From NCBI GenBank assembly GCA_034211275.1, contig JAXHTF010000043.1:1-39518 (forward strand): DNA of 39,518 bases, in the 5' to 3' direction. A program made the translations under genes and the position numbers. Source of the stretch: Acidobacteriota bacterium. Its GTDB lineage: Bacteria > Acidobacteriota > Thermoanaerobaculia > Multivoradales > JAHZIX01. Positions within the stretch are counted from its first letter, which is position 1. Each line of letters begins with the position of its first letter. Shown piece by piece: positions 18,552 through 26,885 of the stretch. Under the pieces are notes generated by a model. It saw only the letters and a list, made by a program, of their open reading frames with translations, made no database searches and had not been told where the DNA came from.

Positions 18552-20224
18552 GCTCCTCCGGGAAGTCTGCCTCCTGGCAGCGCATCCACGACCTCGACCT
18601 GGTGGTGGTGGGGGGCGGTGTCGCCGGTCTCTCGGCGGCGCTGGGGTGCCCCGGCCGCCGGGTGGGGCTGCTCAGCAAGCAGCCGGTGAGCTGTGAGGAC
18701 GGTCGTCAAGGGGGTGGGGAAGGGTGCAGAGCTGCCGTTTCTGGAGCGGGAGGCTCCAGCGTCTGGGCCCAGGGAGGCATCGCCGCGGCCCTGTCGGGGC
18801 AGGATTCCCCCTCCCTCCACGCCGCCGACACCCTGACGGCGGCGGCGGGACTTGCCTGGGAAGAAGCGGTCACGGTGCTCACCACCGAGGGTCCGGCACG
18901 GCTGGCGGAGCTGCTGGAGCTGGGCGCTGACTTCGACCGTGGCGCGGACGGCGAGCTGGCCCTGGGACACGAGGCGGCCCACAGCCGCCGCCGCATTCTC
19001 CACGCCCACGGCGACGCCACCGGTGCCGAGGTGGTGCGGGCGCTGTTGGAGGCGGTGCGGCGGCACTCCAAGGTCCAGCTCTTCGGCGAGACCACCGCCG
19101 ACGATCTGTGGGTGGAGGATGGCCGGGTGGCGGGAGTCTTGGCCCACGATGCTCACGGCCATCGGGTGCTCTTCCGGGCGCCGGCGGTGGTGCTGGCCAC
19201 CGGCGGTCTCGGCGCCCTCTACCGTTGGACCACCAACCCGCCGGAGGTCACCGGCGACGGCCTGGCCCTGGCGGCCCGCGCCGGCGCTCGGCTGGCGGAT
19301 CTGGAGATGGTGCAATTCCACCCCACGGCCCTGGCGGTGGACAGCGATCCCCTGCCGCTGCTCACCGAAGCCCTGCGCGGCGAAGGGGCGATTCTGGTCG
19401 ACGACACCGGCGAACGCTTCCTCCTCGCCGAGCACCCCGACGCCGAGCTGGCTCCTCGGGACATCGTCGCCCGCGCCATCCACCGGCGCCGGGCGGCAGG
19501 CCACCAAGTCTTTCTCGACGCCCGGGAGGCGGTGGGGGAGGCCTTTCCGGAGCGGTTCCCCACGGTCTTCGCTCTCTGCCAGCGCCACGGCCTCGACCCC
19601 CGCACTGAGCTGCTGCCGGTGACCCCCGCCAGCCATTTCCACATGGGGGGCATTGCCACCGACCTTGCCGGCCGTTCTTCCCTCGACGGTCTCTGGGCCT
19701 GCGGTGAGGTCGCCTGCACCGGCGTTCACGGCGCCAATCGTCTGGCCAGCAACTCCCTCCTCGAGGGCCTGGTTTTCGGCGCCCGGGTGGGGGCCGACAT
19801 CGAGCGCTCCCTGGCCGAGGGGGGCGAGCGGCCCCAGGGGCTGCCCCAACCACCGGACATCGGTGAGGCGGACTCGCCGCCGGTGCGGGCGAGCATTACG
19901 GCGGTGCGCCGTTGGCTTTGGCAGGAAGTGGGCTTGGTGCGCGACGAAGACGGGCTGCGGGGATTCCTGGACGAGCTCGACCGCCTCTCCTGGCGGCTCC
20001 CGGAGGCCGGTCCTTTGACCAATGCGGTGACCGTGGCGCGGCTCCTCACCACCGCCGCGCTGTTGCGGCGGGAGAGCCGCGGCGGCCACTACCGCAGCGA
20101 CTATCCCGAATCCGATCCCCAGCAGCGCCGCCGCCGCTTCCTCGAGCTCCGCGGCCGCGCCTGTCGGCCCGCTCTGCCCTGGCCCGCCCGCTCCCTGACC
20201 CCGGCGGCGGAGGCCCAGCGATGA
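18548..20224 (+). CDS. nadB: L-aspartate oxidase
   Basis: A 558-residue flavoprotein that oxidises L-aspartate to iminoaspartate, the substrate for NadA. The FAD-binding start is [29 protein letters not shown], the substrate segments [16 protein letters not shown] and [10 protein letters not shown], and [20 protein letters not shown] with [19 protein letters not shown] are typical. The C-terminal helical domain follows. Odd: between GLLSKQPV and SSVWAQGG there is an insert of about 20 residues ([20 protein letters not shown]) with two cysteines, absent from E. coli NadB at this place. The ATG overlaps the nadA stop by 4 nt and the stop overlaps nadC by 4 nt. Confidence 0.95.
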   Translation: MSSSGKSASWQRIHDLDLVVVGGGVAGLSAALGCPGRRVGLLSKQPVSCEDGRQGGGEGCRAAVSGAGGSSVWAQGGIAAALSGQDSPSLHAADTLTAAAGLAWEEAVTVLTTEGPARLAELLELGADFDRGADGELALGHEAAHSRRRILHAHGDATGAEVVRALLEAVRRHSKVQLFGETTADDLWVEDGRVAGVLAHDAHGHRVLFRAPAVVLATGGLGALYRWTTNPPEVTGDGLALAARAGARLADLEMVQFHPTALAVDSDPLPLLTEALRGEGAILVDDTGERFLLAEHPDAELAPRDIVARAIHRRRAAGHQVFLDAREAVGEAFPERFPTVFALCQRHGLDPRTELLPVTPASHFHMGGIATDLAGRSSLDGLWACGEVACTGVHGANRLASNSLLEGLVFGARVGADIERSLAEGGERPQGLPQPPDIGEADSPPVRASITAVRRWLWQEVGLVRDEDGLRGFLDELDRLSWRLPEAGPLTNAVTVARLLTTAALLRRESRGGHYRSDYPESDPQQRRRRFLELRGRACRPALPWPARSLTPAAEAQR

Positions 20225-21117
20225 AGATTCGCACGATGAGCCTTCCCGCGGAGCCGGGCAGTCCCGTCCTCTACCCGCTGCTCTACGAAGACACGGTGCG
20301 CCGGGCGCTGCAGGAGGATCTGGGCCGCGCCGGCGATCTCACCAGCGACGCGGTGATCCCGCCCTCGGCCACCGCTCGGGCGCTGCTGGTGGCCCGCCGT
20401 GCCGGTATCATCGCCGGTCTGGAGGTGGCGGGGTCGGCCTTTCGGCTCCTCGATGCCGGCATCCTCTTCCGCCCGCAGGTGGCGGACGGTGACGCCGTGG
20501 ACGCCGGGACGGTGCTGGCGGAGGTCGCCGGCTCCGCTCGTTCGCTGCTCTCGGCGGAACGCACCGCCCTCAACTTCCTCGGCCACCTTTCCGGCATCGC
20601 CACCACCACCCGCGGCATCGTCGACGCCGTCGCCGGCACCGGCGCCCGGGTGGCGTGCACCCGCAAAACCACCCCCGGCCTGCGCGCTCTGGAAAAGCAC
20701 GCCGTGCGCTGCGGCGGCGGTGCCAACCACCGTTTCGGTCTCGACGACGCGGTGATGATCAAAGACAACCATCGCCTGTTGGCGGGCAGTCTCGAGCAGG
20801 CGGTGGAGCAGGTACGCCGGCGGGTGGGGCACCTGGTGAAGATCGAGGTGGAGGTGGACACCCTGGAGCAGCTGGACCGCGCCCTGGCGCTGGCGGTGGA
20901 CGTGGTGCTGCTGGACAATATGAGCCCGGAGCTGTTGCGTCAGGCGGTCGCCCGCATCCGCGATGCCGGCAGCGGCGTGATCAGCGAAGCCTCCGGCGGC
21001 ATCACCCCCGAAACCGCCGCCGCCATCGCCGCCACCGGCGTCGATCTGCTCTCTGTGGGCTGGATCACCCACAGTGCTCCCAGTCTTGATGTGGCGCTGG
21101 ACGTGGACGTGGAGTAG
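20221..21117 (+). CDS. nadC: Nicotinate-nucleotide pyrophosphorylase (carboxylating)
   Basis: A 298-residue quinolinate phosphoribosyltransferase making nicotinate mononucleotide from quinolinate and PRPP, step three of the pathway. Typical segments are ALQEDLGRAGDLTSDAVIP, AERTALNFLGHLSGIATTT, ACTRKTTPGLRALEKHAV, GGGANHRFGLDDAVMIKDNH, KIEVEVDTLEQL, VVLLDNMSPE and SEASGGITPETAAAIAATGVD with SVGWITHS at the end. Arg, Lys and His residues of these motifs bind quinolinate and PRPP. ATG 20221 overlaps the nadB TGA. A second in-frame ATG (20236) is possible. With nadA and nadB it completes aspartate-to-NaMN synthesis in one transcript. Confidence 0.97.
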   Translation: MKIRTMSLPAEPGSPVLYPLLYEDTVRRALQEDLGRAGDLTSDAVIPPSATARALLVARRAGIIAGLEVAGSAFRLLDAGILFRPQVADGDAVDAGTVLAEVAGSARSLLSAERTALNFLGHLSGIATTTRGIVDAVAGTGARVACTRKTTPGLRALEKHAVRCGGGANHRFGLDDAVMIKDNHRLLAGSLEQAVEQVRRRVGHLVKIEVEVDTLEQLDRALALAVDVVLLDNMSPELLRQAVARIRDAGSGVISEASGGITPETAAAIAATGVDLLSVGWITHSAPSLDVALDVDVE

Positions 21118-21134
21118 CGGACAAGTAGGCATTC

Positions 21135-21164
21135 CTGGCACTCATCCCACAGCTTCGTTAGACT
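21135..21164 (+). promoter_or_regulatory. Promoter of lipA, leaderless type
   Basis: CTGGCA (21135-21140) and TAGACT (21159-21164) are 18 bp apart. The -10 ends 7 nt before the lipA ATG and no ribosome-binding site is present, so the mRNA should start at the ATG. Confidence 0.55.
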
Positions 21165-21171
21165 CCAACTC

Positions 21172-22158
21172 ATGAGCCAGAACCTCGTCCAAATCGGCGC
21201 TTCCACCTCCTCCCAACCCGCTCCCGACGCAGTTCAGAAGAAGCGTCAGGGCCGGCCGGAGTGGTTGCGCATCAAGCTCGCCACTCCTGCGCGGTATCAC
21301 CAGGTCAAGAAGCTGGTGCAGGACCTCAAGCTCAACACCGTGTGCGAAGAGGCCCGCTGCCCCAACATTTACGAATGCTGGGGCCAGCACGGCACCGCCA
21401 CCTTCATGATCCTCGGCGAGATCTGCACCCGCCGCTGCGGCTTCTGCGCCGTGACCTCCGGCCGCCCCAACAAGGGCGTCGACGCCGACGAGCCGGAACA
21501 CGTGGCGGAGGCGGTAGAGGTCATGGGCCTGCAGCACGCGGTGATCACCTCCGTCGACCGGGACGACCTCCCGGACGGCGGCGCCGAGCACTTCCGCCAG
21601 GTCATCGAGGCCATCCACCGCCGCAACCCGGACACCGCGGTGGAAATCCTCACCCCCGACTTCCGCGGCGTCGACGATGCCCTGGACGTCGTTCTCAGCG
21701 CTCGCCCGGAGGTCTTCTCCCACAACATGGAGACGGTCCCCCGCATGTACCGCAAGGCGCGCCCCGGCAGCCGCTACCAGCGCAGCCTCGACCTCCTCGC
21801 CGACGCCGCCCGGCGCCGCGAGGCTGGCGAGTACGAGGGCCGGGTGAAGACCGGCATCATGGTGGGCATCGGCGAGACCCCCGACGAGGTGCGCGAAACC
21901 CTCCGCGACATCCACGCCGCCGGCGTCGAGGTGATGACCATCGGCCAATACCTCCAGCCGACCCAAAAGCACCTACCGGTGGACCGCTGGGTGACTCCGG
22001 AAGAGTTCGCCGAGTACAAGCGCTACGCCTTCGAGCTAGGTTTCGCCTACTGCGAGTCCGGCCCCCTCGTCCGGAGCTCCTACCACGCCCACGAGCACGT
22101 GCCGGAGAACCACCACCCGTCGAAGCGGGCGGCGGTGGGTGAGGTGGTGCAGGGCTGA
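21172..22158 (+). CDS. lipA: Lipoyl synthase
   Basis: A 328-residue radical-SAM enzyme that inserts two sulfur atoms into octanoyl-lipoyl domains. The auxiliary cluster motif is CEEARCPNIYEC (Cys58, Cys63, Cys69) and the radical-SAM motif is CTRRCGFC (Cys85, Cys89, Cys92). RSSYHA near the end carries the conserved Ser that ligates the auxiliary cluster. VITSVDRDDLPDGGAEHF, FSHNMETVPRMY, KTGIMVGIGET and VMTIGQYLQPTQKHLPV are standard. The N-terminal 20 residues are low-complexity. It follows nadC by 54 nt but has its own promoter, and is closed by a strong terminator at 22224. No lipB is in the window. Confidence 0.97.
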   Translation: MSQNLVQIGASTSSQPAPDAVQKKRQGRPEWLRIKLATPARYHQVKKLVQDLKLNTVCEEARCPNIYECWGQHGTATFMILGEICTRRCGFCAVTSGRPNKGVDADEPEHVAEAVEVMGLQHAVITSVDRDDLPDGGAEHFRQVIEAIHRRNPDTAVEILTPDFRGVDDALDVVLSARPEVFSHNMETVPRMYRKARPGSRYQRSLDLLADAARRREAGEYEGRVKTGIMVGIGETPDEVRETLRDIHAAGVEVMTIGQYLQPTQKHLPVDRWVTPEEFAEYKRYAFELGFAYCESGPLVRSSYHAHEHVPENHHPSKRAAVGEVVQG

Positions 22159-22223
22159 CCCTCTCTCAACCTTTTTTGAAGCCAACACCAGCTCCGGAAT
22201 CCGCCGGAACTCCGATCATTCGC

Positions 22224-22255
22224 CGGGCGCAGGATTTCCTCCTGTGCCCGTTTTT
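22224..22255 (+). terminator. Intrinsic terminator of lipA
   Basis: Arms CGGGCGCAGGA and TCCTGTGCCCG pair at 10 of 11 positions around a 5-nt loop and are followed directly by TTTTTG. Confidence 0.85.
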
Positions 22256-22369
22256 GTTGGGACTTGATGAAGTCGGGCCAGCCTTGCCGCTTGCTCATGG
22301 AGCCGCGGATCTGAGGCGCCGCAGGGAATTGGACCCAGCCCGAATTCGAGCCTTCGCGGGTCTTTGAAC

Positions 22370-22378
22370 TGGTATAAA
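22370..22378 (+). promoter_or_regulatory. Extended -10 promoter before the histidine kinase
   Basis: TGG-TATAAA, followed by AT. No -35 match is seen. The leader to the kinase start would be about 230 nt. Confidence 0.45.
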
Positions 22379-22476
22379 ATCGCTTCACGGGTGTCTTATT
22401 TTCGGAACTTTTCGGGACCCTGAACGGTCCGGGCCGGGAGAACTGCGGGGCGGTGTAGCGGCGGAAGCCGGAGTCT

Positions 22477-22512
22477 GGGCCGGTGCGGTCCCTCCGGGTT
22501 GTACACCGGCCC
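22477..22512 (+). other. Long hairpin in the kinase leader
   Basis: Perfect 9-bp arms GGGCCGGTG (22477-22485) and CACCGGCCC (22504-22512) around an 18-nt loop, about 100 nt before the start codon. A smaller GGACC/GGTCC pair precedes it near 22415-22430. No known riboswitch class was recognised. Confidence 0.4.
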
Positions 22513-22613
22513 TGCTCGGCCGAGCGTTGAGGTGCCGATAGTTCCTTGTATTGGATGGGCCTACCTACCGGATGCGCGGTGCGGTCAGGTTCCTAGGAGC
22601 AGAAGGGATTTCG

Positions 22614-24461
22614 GTGAACATACGGCCGCAGCCCGGTTCCGAGCAGTCGCCTTGGAGCTGGATTCTCTCTGATCGGACTTTTCAGCTGGTGGCGGTGCTC
22701 GTTCTCCTCGACGTCGTCATCTCCCTGTCCGGCGTCCTCTCGGACGACGTCCTCTGGTTCCTCAACAGCCTTCTCTATTCCATTCACACCGGCTGGACGA
22801 TGCTGGTGATTCGCTACAGCTTATGGCGACAGCCGGGACCGGACCAGGAGTTCTGGAACCTGGTGAGCCTCGCCTTTCTCTGCTGGTGGATCGTTCCGTC
22901 GGTGGAGCTAGTTTTCCCGTGGTTCTTTCAATCCGCCCTCGGCTGGCCCGCCTACGACGCCTTGATGCTGCTGTTCTACTTTCTCTTGATCTCGGCCGTC
23001 GAGCTGCGGCCCGATTGGGGTGGCCGGAGCGACCCCGAGTACCGGCTCGAGCTCTTGGGTTCGGGGATCTTCCTCTTCGCCATGCTGGCCTATTTCACCG
23101 TCATCCCGGCGGTCTACTCTCAGCCGTCGGAGGGTCTGCGGTTCTGGCTCTCCTCGCCGCTCTACGTGATCATGGACCTCTACTTGGTCGTCCGCCTGTT
23201 GTGGGTGCGGCGGGGAGCCGGGGGCACGCGTTGGGCCCCGATCTACACCTGCATGATCGTGGCAGCGGTGCTCTGGGCGCTGACCGACAGCTACGACATT
23301 CTCACTACCTTCCCTTACCTGCCCCTGGATGCCGAGTTCGGGCCCCAATGGCTCTTTCTCTGGCGCCTGGCGATTCCGGCGTTCATCGTTTCCGTGCGGT
23401 TTCGCGGGTATTCTCCGAGGCAACCCCCGGCACCGGCTCATCCCTGGGACCGGCATCATCGAAGCCTGATCAGCCGTCTCCTGGTCCTGGCCCTGCTGCT
23501 CCCCATCATCCACCTCATCGTTCAGTTCACCACTCCCTCGGCGGAGGAGGGCCTGCGCCATGCGCGGGAGCTCGTGGCCACCGTGGGATTGCTGGCCCTG
23601 CTGGGTATGGCGCTGCATCAGTATCGCCGGCTGGCGGACCACAACCGGGCTTTGCTCACCGAGCAGGTGCGGATCTCCGAGCAGCTGAAGCTCGCCGAGC
23701 GAGATCTACGCCGATTCCTCTTCAGTTTCTCCCACGACCTACGCTCGCCCCTGGTCAACCTGCGGGGGTTCGCCGGCGAGCTGCGCCTCGCCACCGATTC
23801 CCTGGTGCAGCTGCTGCAGGGCTCCAAGGTGCAGCTGGCGGAGGCCCAGAGTTTGCTCGAGGACGATATCCACGAGGCCGTGGAGATGATCGACTCGTCC
23901 AGCGAGCAGATGGATCGCTACGTGACGGCGCTGCTCCAGCTCGCCCGCGCGGGGCACCGCGAATTCGTCACCGAGACGGTGGATCTGGAGACCATCTGTG
24001 CTCAAGCTCTGGCGGATCTGAAATTCGAGATCCAGCGGCGGGAGGTCCAGGTCAGCGTCGGCTCTCTACCGACGGCGGCGGTGGATCGTCTGGCGATGAC
24101 CCAAATCTTCGCCAATCTGCTGACCAACGCCGTGCAATACCTGGATCCCGACCGCCCGGGGCGGATCCAGATCACTGGCGAGACCTCTGCCGGCAAGGTC
24201 AAGCTCCGAATCTGCGACAACGGCCGAGGAATTCCCGCCCACGAGCTGTCGGAGATCTTTCTACCTTTCCGCCGCGGCGGTAACCACAAAGCTCCCGGGG
24301 AAGGGATCGGGCTCGCTCACGTCCGCCTGCTGGTGCGTCGTCTCGGTGGACGTATCCACTGCGAGAGCACGGAGGGAGTGGGCAGCTGCTTCGAGGTGTT
24401 GTTGCCCAGCGGAGAAAGCGATCCGCCGGAATCCGGCAACGAGCGCCCCAGCCGCGCCTGA
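22614..24461 (+). CDS. Orphan membrane sensor histidine kinase
   Basis: About 615 residues from GTG 22614, chosen for AGAAGGGA six bases upstream; the frame is open to 22551. The N-terminal 350 residues carry about eight hydrophobic helices (for example FQLVAVLVLLDVVISLSGV, LMLLFYFLLISAV, IFLFAMLAYFTVIPAVY, LISRLLVLALLLPIIHLIV), with no extracellular sensor domain. A short linker leads to the HisKA region with His374 in FSHDLRSPLVNLRGF. The ATPase domain has the N box IFANLLTNAVQYL, G1 DNGRGIP and G2 GEGIGLAHVRLL, and an F box near FLPFRRGG. The signal could be membrane state or a small hydrophobic ligand; that is a guess. No response regulator is adjacent. It ends 38 bp from the convergent Kazal-domain gene. 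Confidence 0.88.
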   Translation: MNIRPQPGSEQSPWSWILSDRTFQLVAVLVLLDVVISLSGVLSDDVLWFLNSLLYSIHTGWTMLVIRYSLWRQPGPDQEFWNLVSLAFLCWWIVPSVELVFPWFFQSALGWPAYDALMLLFYFLLISAVELRPDWGGRSDPEYRLELLGSGIFLFAMLAYFTVIPAVYSQPSEGLRFWLSSPLYVIMDLYLVVRLLWVRRGAGGTRWAPIYTCMIVAAVLWALTDSYDILTTFPYLPLDAEFGPQWLFLWRLAIPAFIVSVRFRGYSPRQPPAPAHPWDRHHRSLISRLLVLALLLPIIHLIVQFTTPSAEEGLRHARELVATVGLLALLGMALHQYRRLADHNRALLTEQVRISEQLKLAERDLRRFLFSFSHDLRSPLVNLRGFAGELRLATDSLVQLLQGSKVQLAEAQSLLEDDIHEAVEMIDSSSEQMDRYVTALLQLARAGHREFVTETVDLETICAQALADLKFEIQRREVQVSVGSLPTAAVDRLAMTQIFANLLTNAVQYLDPDRPGRIQITGETSAGKVKLRICDNGRGIPAHELSEIFLPFRRGGNHKAPGEGIGLAHVRLLVRRLGGRIHCESTEGVGSCFEVLLPSGESDPPESGNERPSRA

Positions 24462-24472
24462 ACCGGATTCCG

Positions 24473-24506
24473 GCCGCCGGGCTTACCCCGCCGCCGGGCT
24501 TACCCC
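24473..24506. repeat. Perfect 17-bp tandem duplication over a stop codon
   Basis: GCCGCCGGGCTTACCCC occurs twice back to back (24473-24489, 24490-24506). The right copy contains the stop codon of the Kazal-domain gene, so the stop signal is duplicated just downstream. Confidence 0.8.
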
Positions 24507-25276
24507 GCAGCACAGGGCCCGTCGTTGGCTTTCACCACCTGCGCCTTGAGCCGCTCACAGTCGTTGGTGTAGGTGATCTGGTCGCAGCCGCAGACGGGGT
24601 CGAGGACGGCGGGGCAGACGTCGGGGATGGTGGTGCAGACGCCGGCGGCGTCGCTGACGTTGCAGCCTTGGTTGAAGTCGCAGACCTGGCCGGCGGGGCA
24701 GGGGATGCCGACGATGGTGCCGCACATCTTCTCCGGGTCGACGGGCAGGGCTTTGACGTCGGCGTAGCCGTAGAGGTGGCCGGGGGGGTTGTAGACGGTG
24801 CGCTGTTGGCGGGTGGCGAGGTGGGTGACGTCGAGCCAGAATTCCAGGTCCGTCATTGAGCCCAGGAAGACCCAGTAGGCACCGTTCACCGCCGTGCCGT
24901 CGAGGGTCTTGACCAGCACTTCGACGTTGTCCTGCTGGAAGAACCAGAAATAGCCAGTGCGCTCGCCGAGCTTGTGCACCCGGCCCGTGCCTTCCTCGCC
25001 GGTGCGCTGGTTGTGCCAGCGCAGGGTCGCTGACAGGCGGCCGTCGAGGAGGCAGAGGGTTTCCTCGTCCGCCTGGCACAGACCGGTGTCGTCGTCCATG
25101 GCGCCGGGGTCTTCCATCGGCACGGGGAAGCTGGTCCACGGCTGGGTGAGGGGGGTGGTGGGTTGGGCGAGGGCCGGAGAAGCCGAGGCGAGGCTGAGGA
25201 GAAGCCCCAGGCTGAGAAGCGTACTCAGAACCATGCCGGCTCCGAGAGTGTTGATCCAATGCTTGTGCTCTTTCAT
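24500..25276 (-). CDS. Secreted protein with GYFWFF-type domain and C-terminal Kazal domain
   Basis: A 258-residue secreted protein. The signal peptide is at residues 1-38 (basic MKEHKHW, then a Leu/Ser core ending ASPALAQP). The middle (about 65-175) is a beta-rich domain with LCLLDGRLSATLRWHNQRTG, ERTGYFWFFQQDNVEVLVKT and GAYWVFLGSMTDLEFWLDVT. I recall this as a recurrent, unnamed module in exported acidobacterial proteins. CGTIVGIPCPAGQVCDF follows, then a Kazal-type serine-protease-inhibitor pattern, CPAVLDPVCGCDQITYTNDC through KANDGPC. Cys pairs suggest disulfides. ATG 25276 follows GGGAGGT. It lies 5 nt after menE on the same strand, but the function is unrelated. Inhibition of an outside protease is plausible but unproven. 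Confidence 0.82.
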   Translation of the reverse strand: MKEHKHWINTLGAGMVLSTLLSLGLLLSLASASPALAQPTTPLTQPWTSFPVPMEDPGAMDDDTGLCQADEETLCLLDGRLSATLRWHNQRTGEEGTGRVHKLGERTGYFWFFQQDNVEVLVKTLDGTAVNGAYWVFLGSMTDLEFWLDVTHLATRQQRTVYNPPGHLYGYADVKALPVDPEKMCGTIVGIPCPAGQVCDFNQGCNVSDAAGVCTTIPDVCPAVLDPVCGCDQITYTNDCERLKAQVVKANDGPCAAG

Positions 25277-25281
25277 CGTTG

Positions 25282-26751
25282 CTACCTCCCTGGATGTTGG
25301 AACAGCATAGCACTCGCTTCCCGGTCCACCTTGCCGTTGGACCCCAGGGGCAGCGCGTCGACCCATAGGATCCGCCGCGGCCGTTCGTAGGCGGCGAGTT
25401 CGCGGCGGAGGTAGGCGTCCAGCTCCTGCTCTTGTTTCCCCGCCGGCGGCCCATCCGGCCCTGACACCAACAACGCAGCCACCACCTGACCCCACTCTTC
25501 GTCCTCCAGCCCCACCACGCAGGCACTGCGCACCGACGGATGCGCTTCCAGCACTCCCTCCACCGCCTGCGGTGAGACGTTTTCCCCGCCGCTGACGATC
25601 AAGTCCCCCCGCCGCCCCAGGGGGTGGAGGTTGCCGTGGTCGTCGAGGCGCCCGAGATCTCCGGTGGCCAGCCAGCCGTCGGCGCTGATGGGGAAGGGAT
25701 GGGAGCCTTCCGGAAAGTAGTCGCTGAAGAGCGTCGCTCCCCGCACCTGGATCTCCCCGTCTACGATCCGCACTGTGATTCCAGGCAAGGGAGGCATCCC
25801 CGCCAAGGGTGGGGCGGCTCCGGCCTGGGGATCCCCGGTCCCGGCGGGGGAGCGGGTGGCGACCTGGGAGCAGGCTTCGGTGAGGCCGTAGGTGGGGAGG
25901 ACCGGAATCCCCCGCTGCGCCGCCGCTGCGAGCAAGGCGGGCGGGGCGGGCGCTCCCCCTAGCAGAATGGCCCGCAGATGCTCCGGCGGTCGCCAGGGCG
26001 GGTCGAGGTCGAGGAGGCGGCGGAGCATGGTGGGCACCAGCGAGGCGAGGGTGACGCCGCTGTCCTCGACGGTGTCGGTGAAGGCCCGCGGGGAGAAGCC
26101 CCCGGCGTCCTGTGGATCTTCGAGCACCATCGTCTTCCGGGCGGCGAGGCAGCGGGTGATCACCGACAGCCCGCCTACGTGGGCCGTGGGCAGATTGAGC
26201 AACCACCGGTCATCCTCCCGCCAGCCTAGATTCGCCGCGCTGGCCTCCGCCGAGGCCAGGAACGCCCGCCGGCTCAGCAGCACTCCCTTCCGCTGGCCGC
26301 TGCTACCGGAGGTGTGGATGAGGGCGAGGGGGCGCTCGGGATCCTGCTCGGGGTAGGGGAGAGGGAGCTCTTCGTCAAGGCTCGGCTTAGACCCTGCCGC
26401 CTCACTCCAGCCCGGTTCACTCCAGCCCGCCTCGAAAATCGCCGCCGGCCGCACCACTGTCAGCACCCGACTCCGCACCTCCGCCGGCCACCGGGGATGC
26501 AGGGGCACCGCCACCGCCCCGATCTCTGCGAGGGCACAGGTGGCGATCACCGCCTCGAGGGAGGCGTCACCGGTGAAGGCGACCCAAGGCTGCTGCCCTG
26601 TCCCGGCAACCCCCTGCTCCTCGAGGCGTTCGATGACATCCGCCACCGCTCGCGCTAGCCGTTGCCAGGTCCAGCTCTCCTCGCCCTGCACCATGGCGAG
26701 GGCTTCGGGGGCTTGGCGGGCGGCGGTGAGGATGGAGAAGGGGTTGGTCAC
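25282..26751 (-). CDS. menE: O-succinylbenzoate-CoA ligase
   Basis: About 489 residues from GTG 26751 (VTNPFSILTAARQAPEALAM); the frame is open upstream to 26844 without family similarity. It is an acyl-adenylate-forming enzyme: ALIHTSGSSGQRKGVLLS (P-loop-like phosphate binding), LPTYGLTEACSQVATR, DGWLATGDLGRLDDHGNLHPLGRRGDLIVSGGENVSPQAVEGVL, and PLGSNGKVDREA with the catalytic Lys near the C-terminus. In menaquinone synthesis MenE activates o-succinylbenzoate to its CoA ester, the substrate of MenB. The family includes many acyl-CoA ligases, so the call rests on its compact length and on menB, menH and menD lying on the same strand upstream. About 10.5 kb separates it from menB. It diverges from the Fur-family gene. 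Confidence 0.85.
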   Translation of the reverse strand: MTNPFSILTAARQAPEALAMVQGEESWTWQRLARAVADVIERLEEQGVAGTGQQPWVAFTGDASLEAVIATCALAEIGAVAVPLHPRWPAEVRSRVLTVVRPAAIFEAGWSEPGWSEAAGSKPSLDEELPLPYPEQDPERPLALIHTSGSSGQRKGVLLSRRAFLASAEASAANLGWREDDRWLLNLPTAHVGGLSVITRCLAARKTMVLEDPQDAGGFSPRAFTDTVEDSGVTLASLVPTMLRRLLDLDPPWRPPEHLRAILLGGAPAPPALLAAAAQRGIPVLPTYGLTEACSQVATRSPAGTGDPQAGAAPPLAGMPPLPGITVRIVDGEIQVRGATLFSDYFPEGSHPFPISADGWLATGDLGRLDDHGNLHPLGRRGDLIVSGGENVSPQAVEGVLEAHPSVRSACVVGLEDEEWGQVVAALLVSGPDGPPAGKQEQELDAYLRRELAAYERPRRILWVDALPLGSNGKVDREASAMLFQHPGR

Positions 26752-26806
26752 TCGGTGGCATCCTGGTGCGGCGGTGGATTTTCGGACGGTCGACTGCTCT
26801 GCCGAC

Positions 26807-26818
26807 GGTGTCGACACC
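26807..26818. other. 12-bp palindrome between menE and the Fur-family gene
   Basis: GGTGTCGACACC is a perfect palindrome in the divergent intergenic region, just upstream of the regulator's -35. It could be an operator for either gene; no regulator is identified. Confidence 0.35.
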
Positions 26819-26837
26819 CTATTGAAACACCCAGCCC

Positions 26838-26865
26838 TTGCCAAGACTCTCCCAAGAGGTATAAT
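26838..26865 (+). promoter_or_regulatory. Promoter of the Fur-family gene and katG
   Basis: TTGCCA (26838-26843) and a consensus TATAAT (26860-26865) are 16 bp apart, giving a leader of about 14 nt. This is the best sigma-70-type promoter in the window. Confidence 0.75.
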
Positions 26866-26885
26866 TGCTCCGTACCTGGAAGACC

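Larger units (their letters stand above)
22159..22613. other. Gene-free region between lipA and the histidine kinase
   Basis: This 455-bp stretch holds the lipA terminator (22224-22255), an extended -10 promoter (22370-22378) and a GC-rich leader with at least one long hairpin (22477-22512). No supported gene is seen on either strand. Confidence 0.6.

Noticed and set aside
18512-20089. Long open frame antisense to nadB
   Set aside because: It lies wholly opposite a secure NadB and has no recognisable motif.
22080-22388. A 102-codon minus-strand frame overlapping the end of lipA
   Set aside because: It reads back through the lipA terminator and coding region, and its composition looks random. 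No ribosome-binding site or homology was seen.
22321-22390. tRNA-like look of GGCTCGAATTCGGG on the minus strand
   Set aside because: No acceptor stem, anticodon arm or CCA could be assembled around it.
25282-26206. Fusion of the Kazal-domain protein with an upstream minus-strand frame
   Set aside because: The upstream part is a shadow of menE, and a signal peptide with a good ribosome-binding site begins at 25276.
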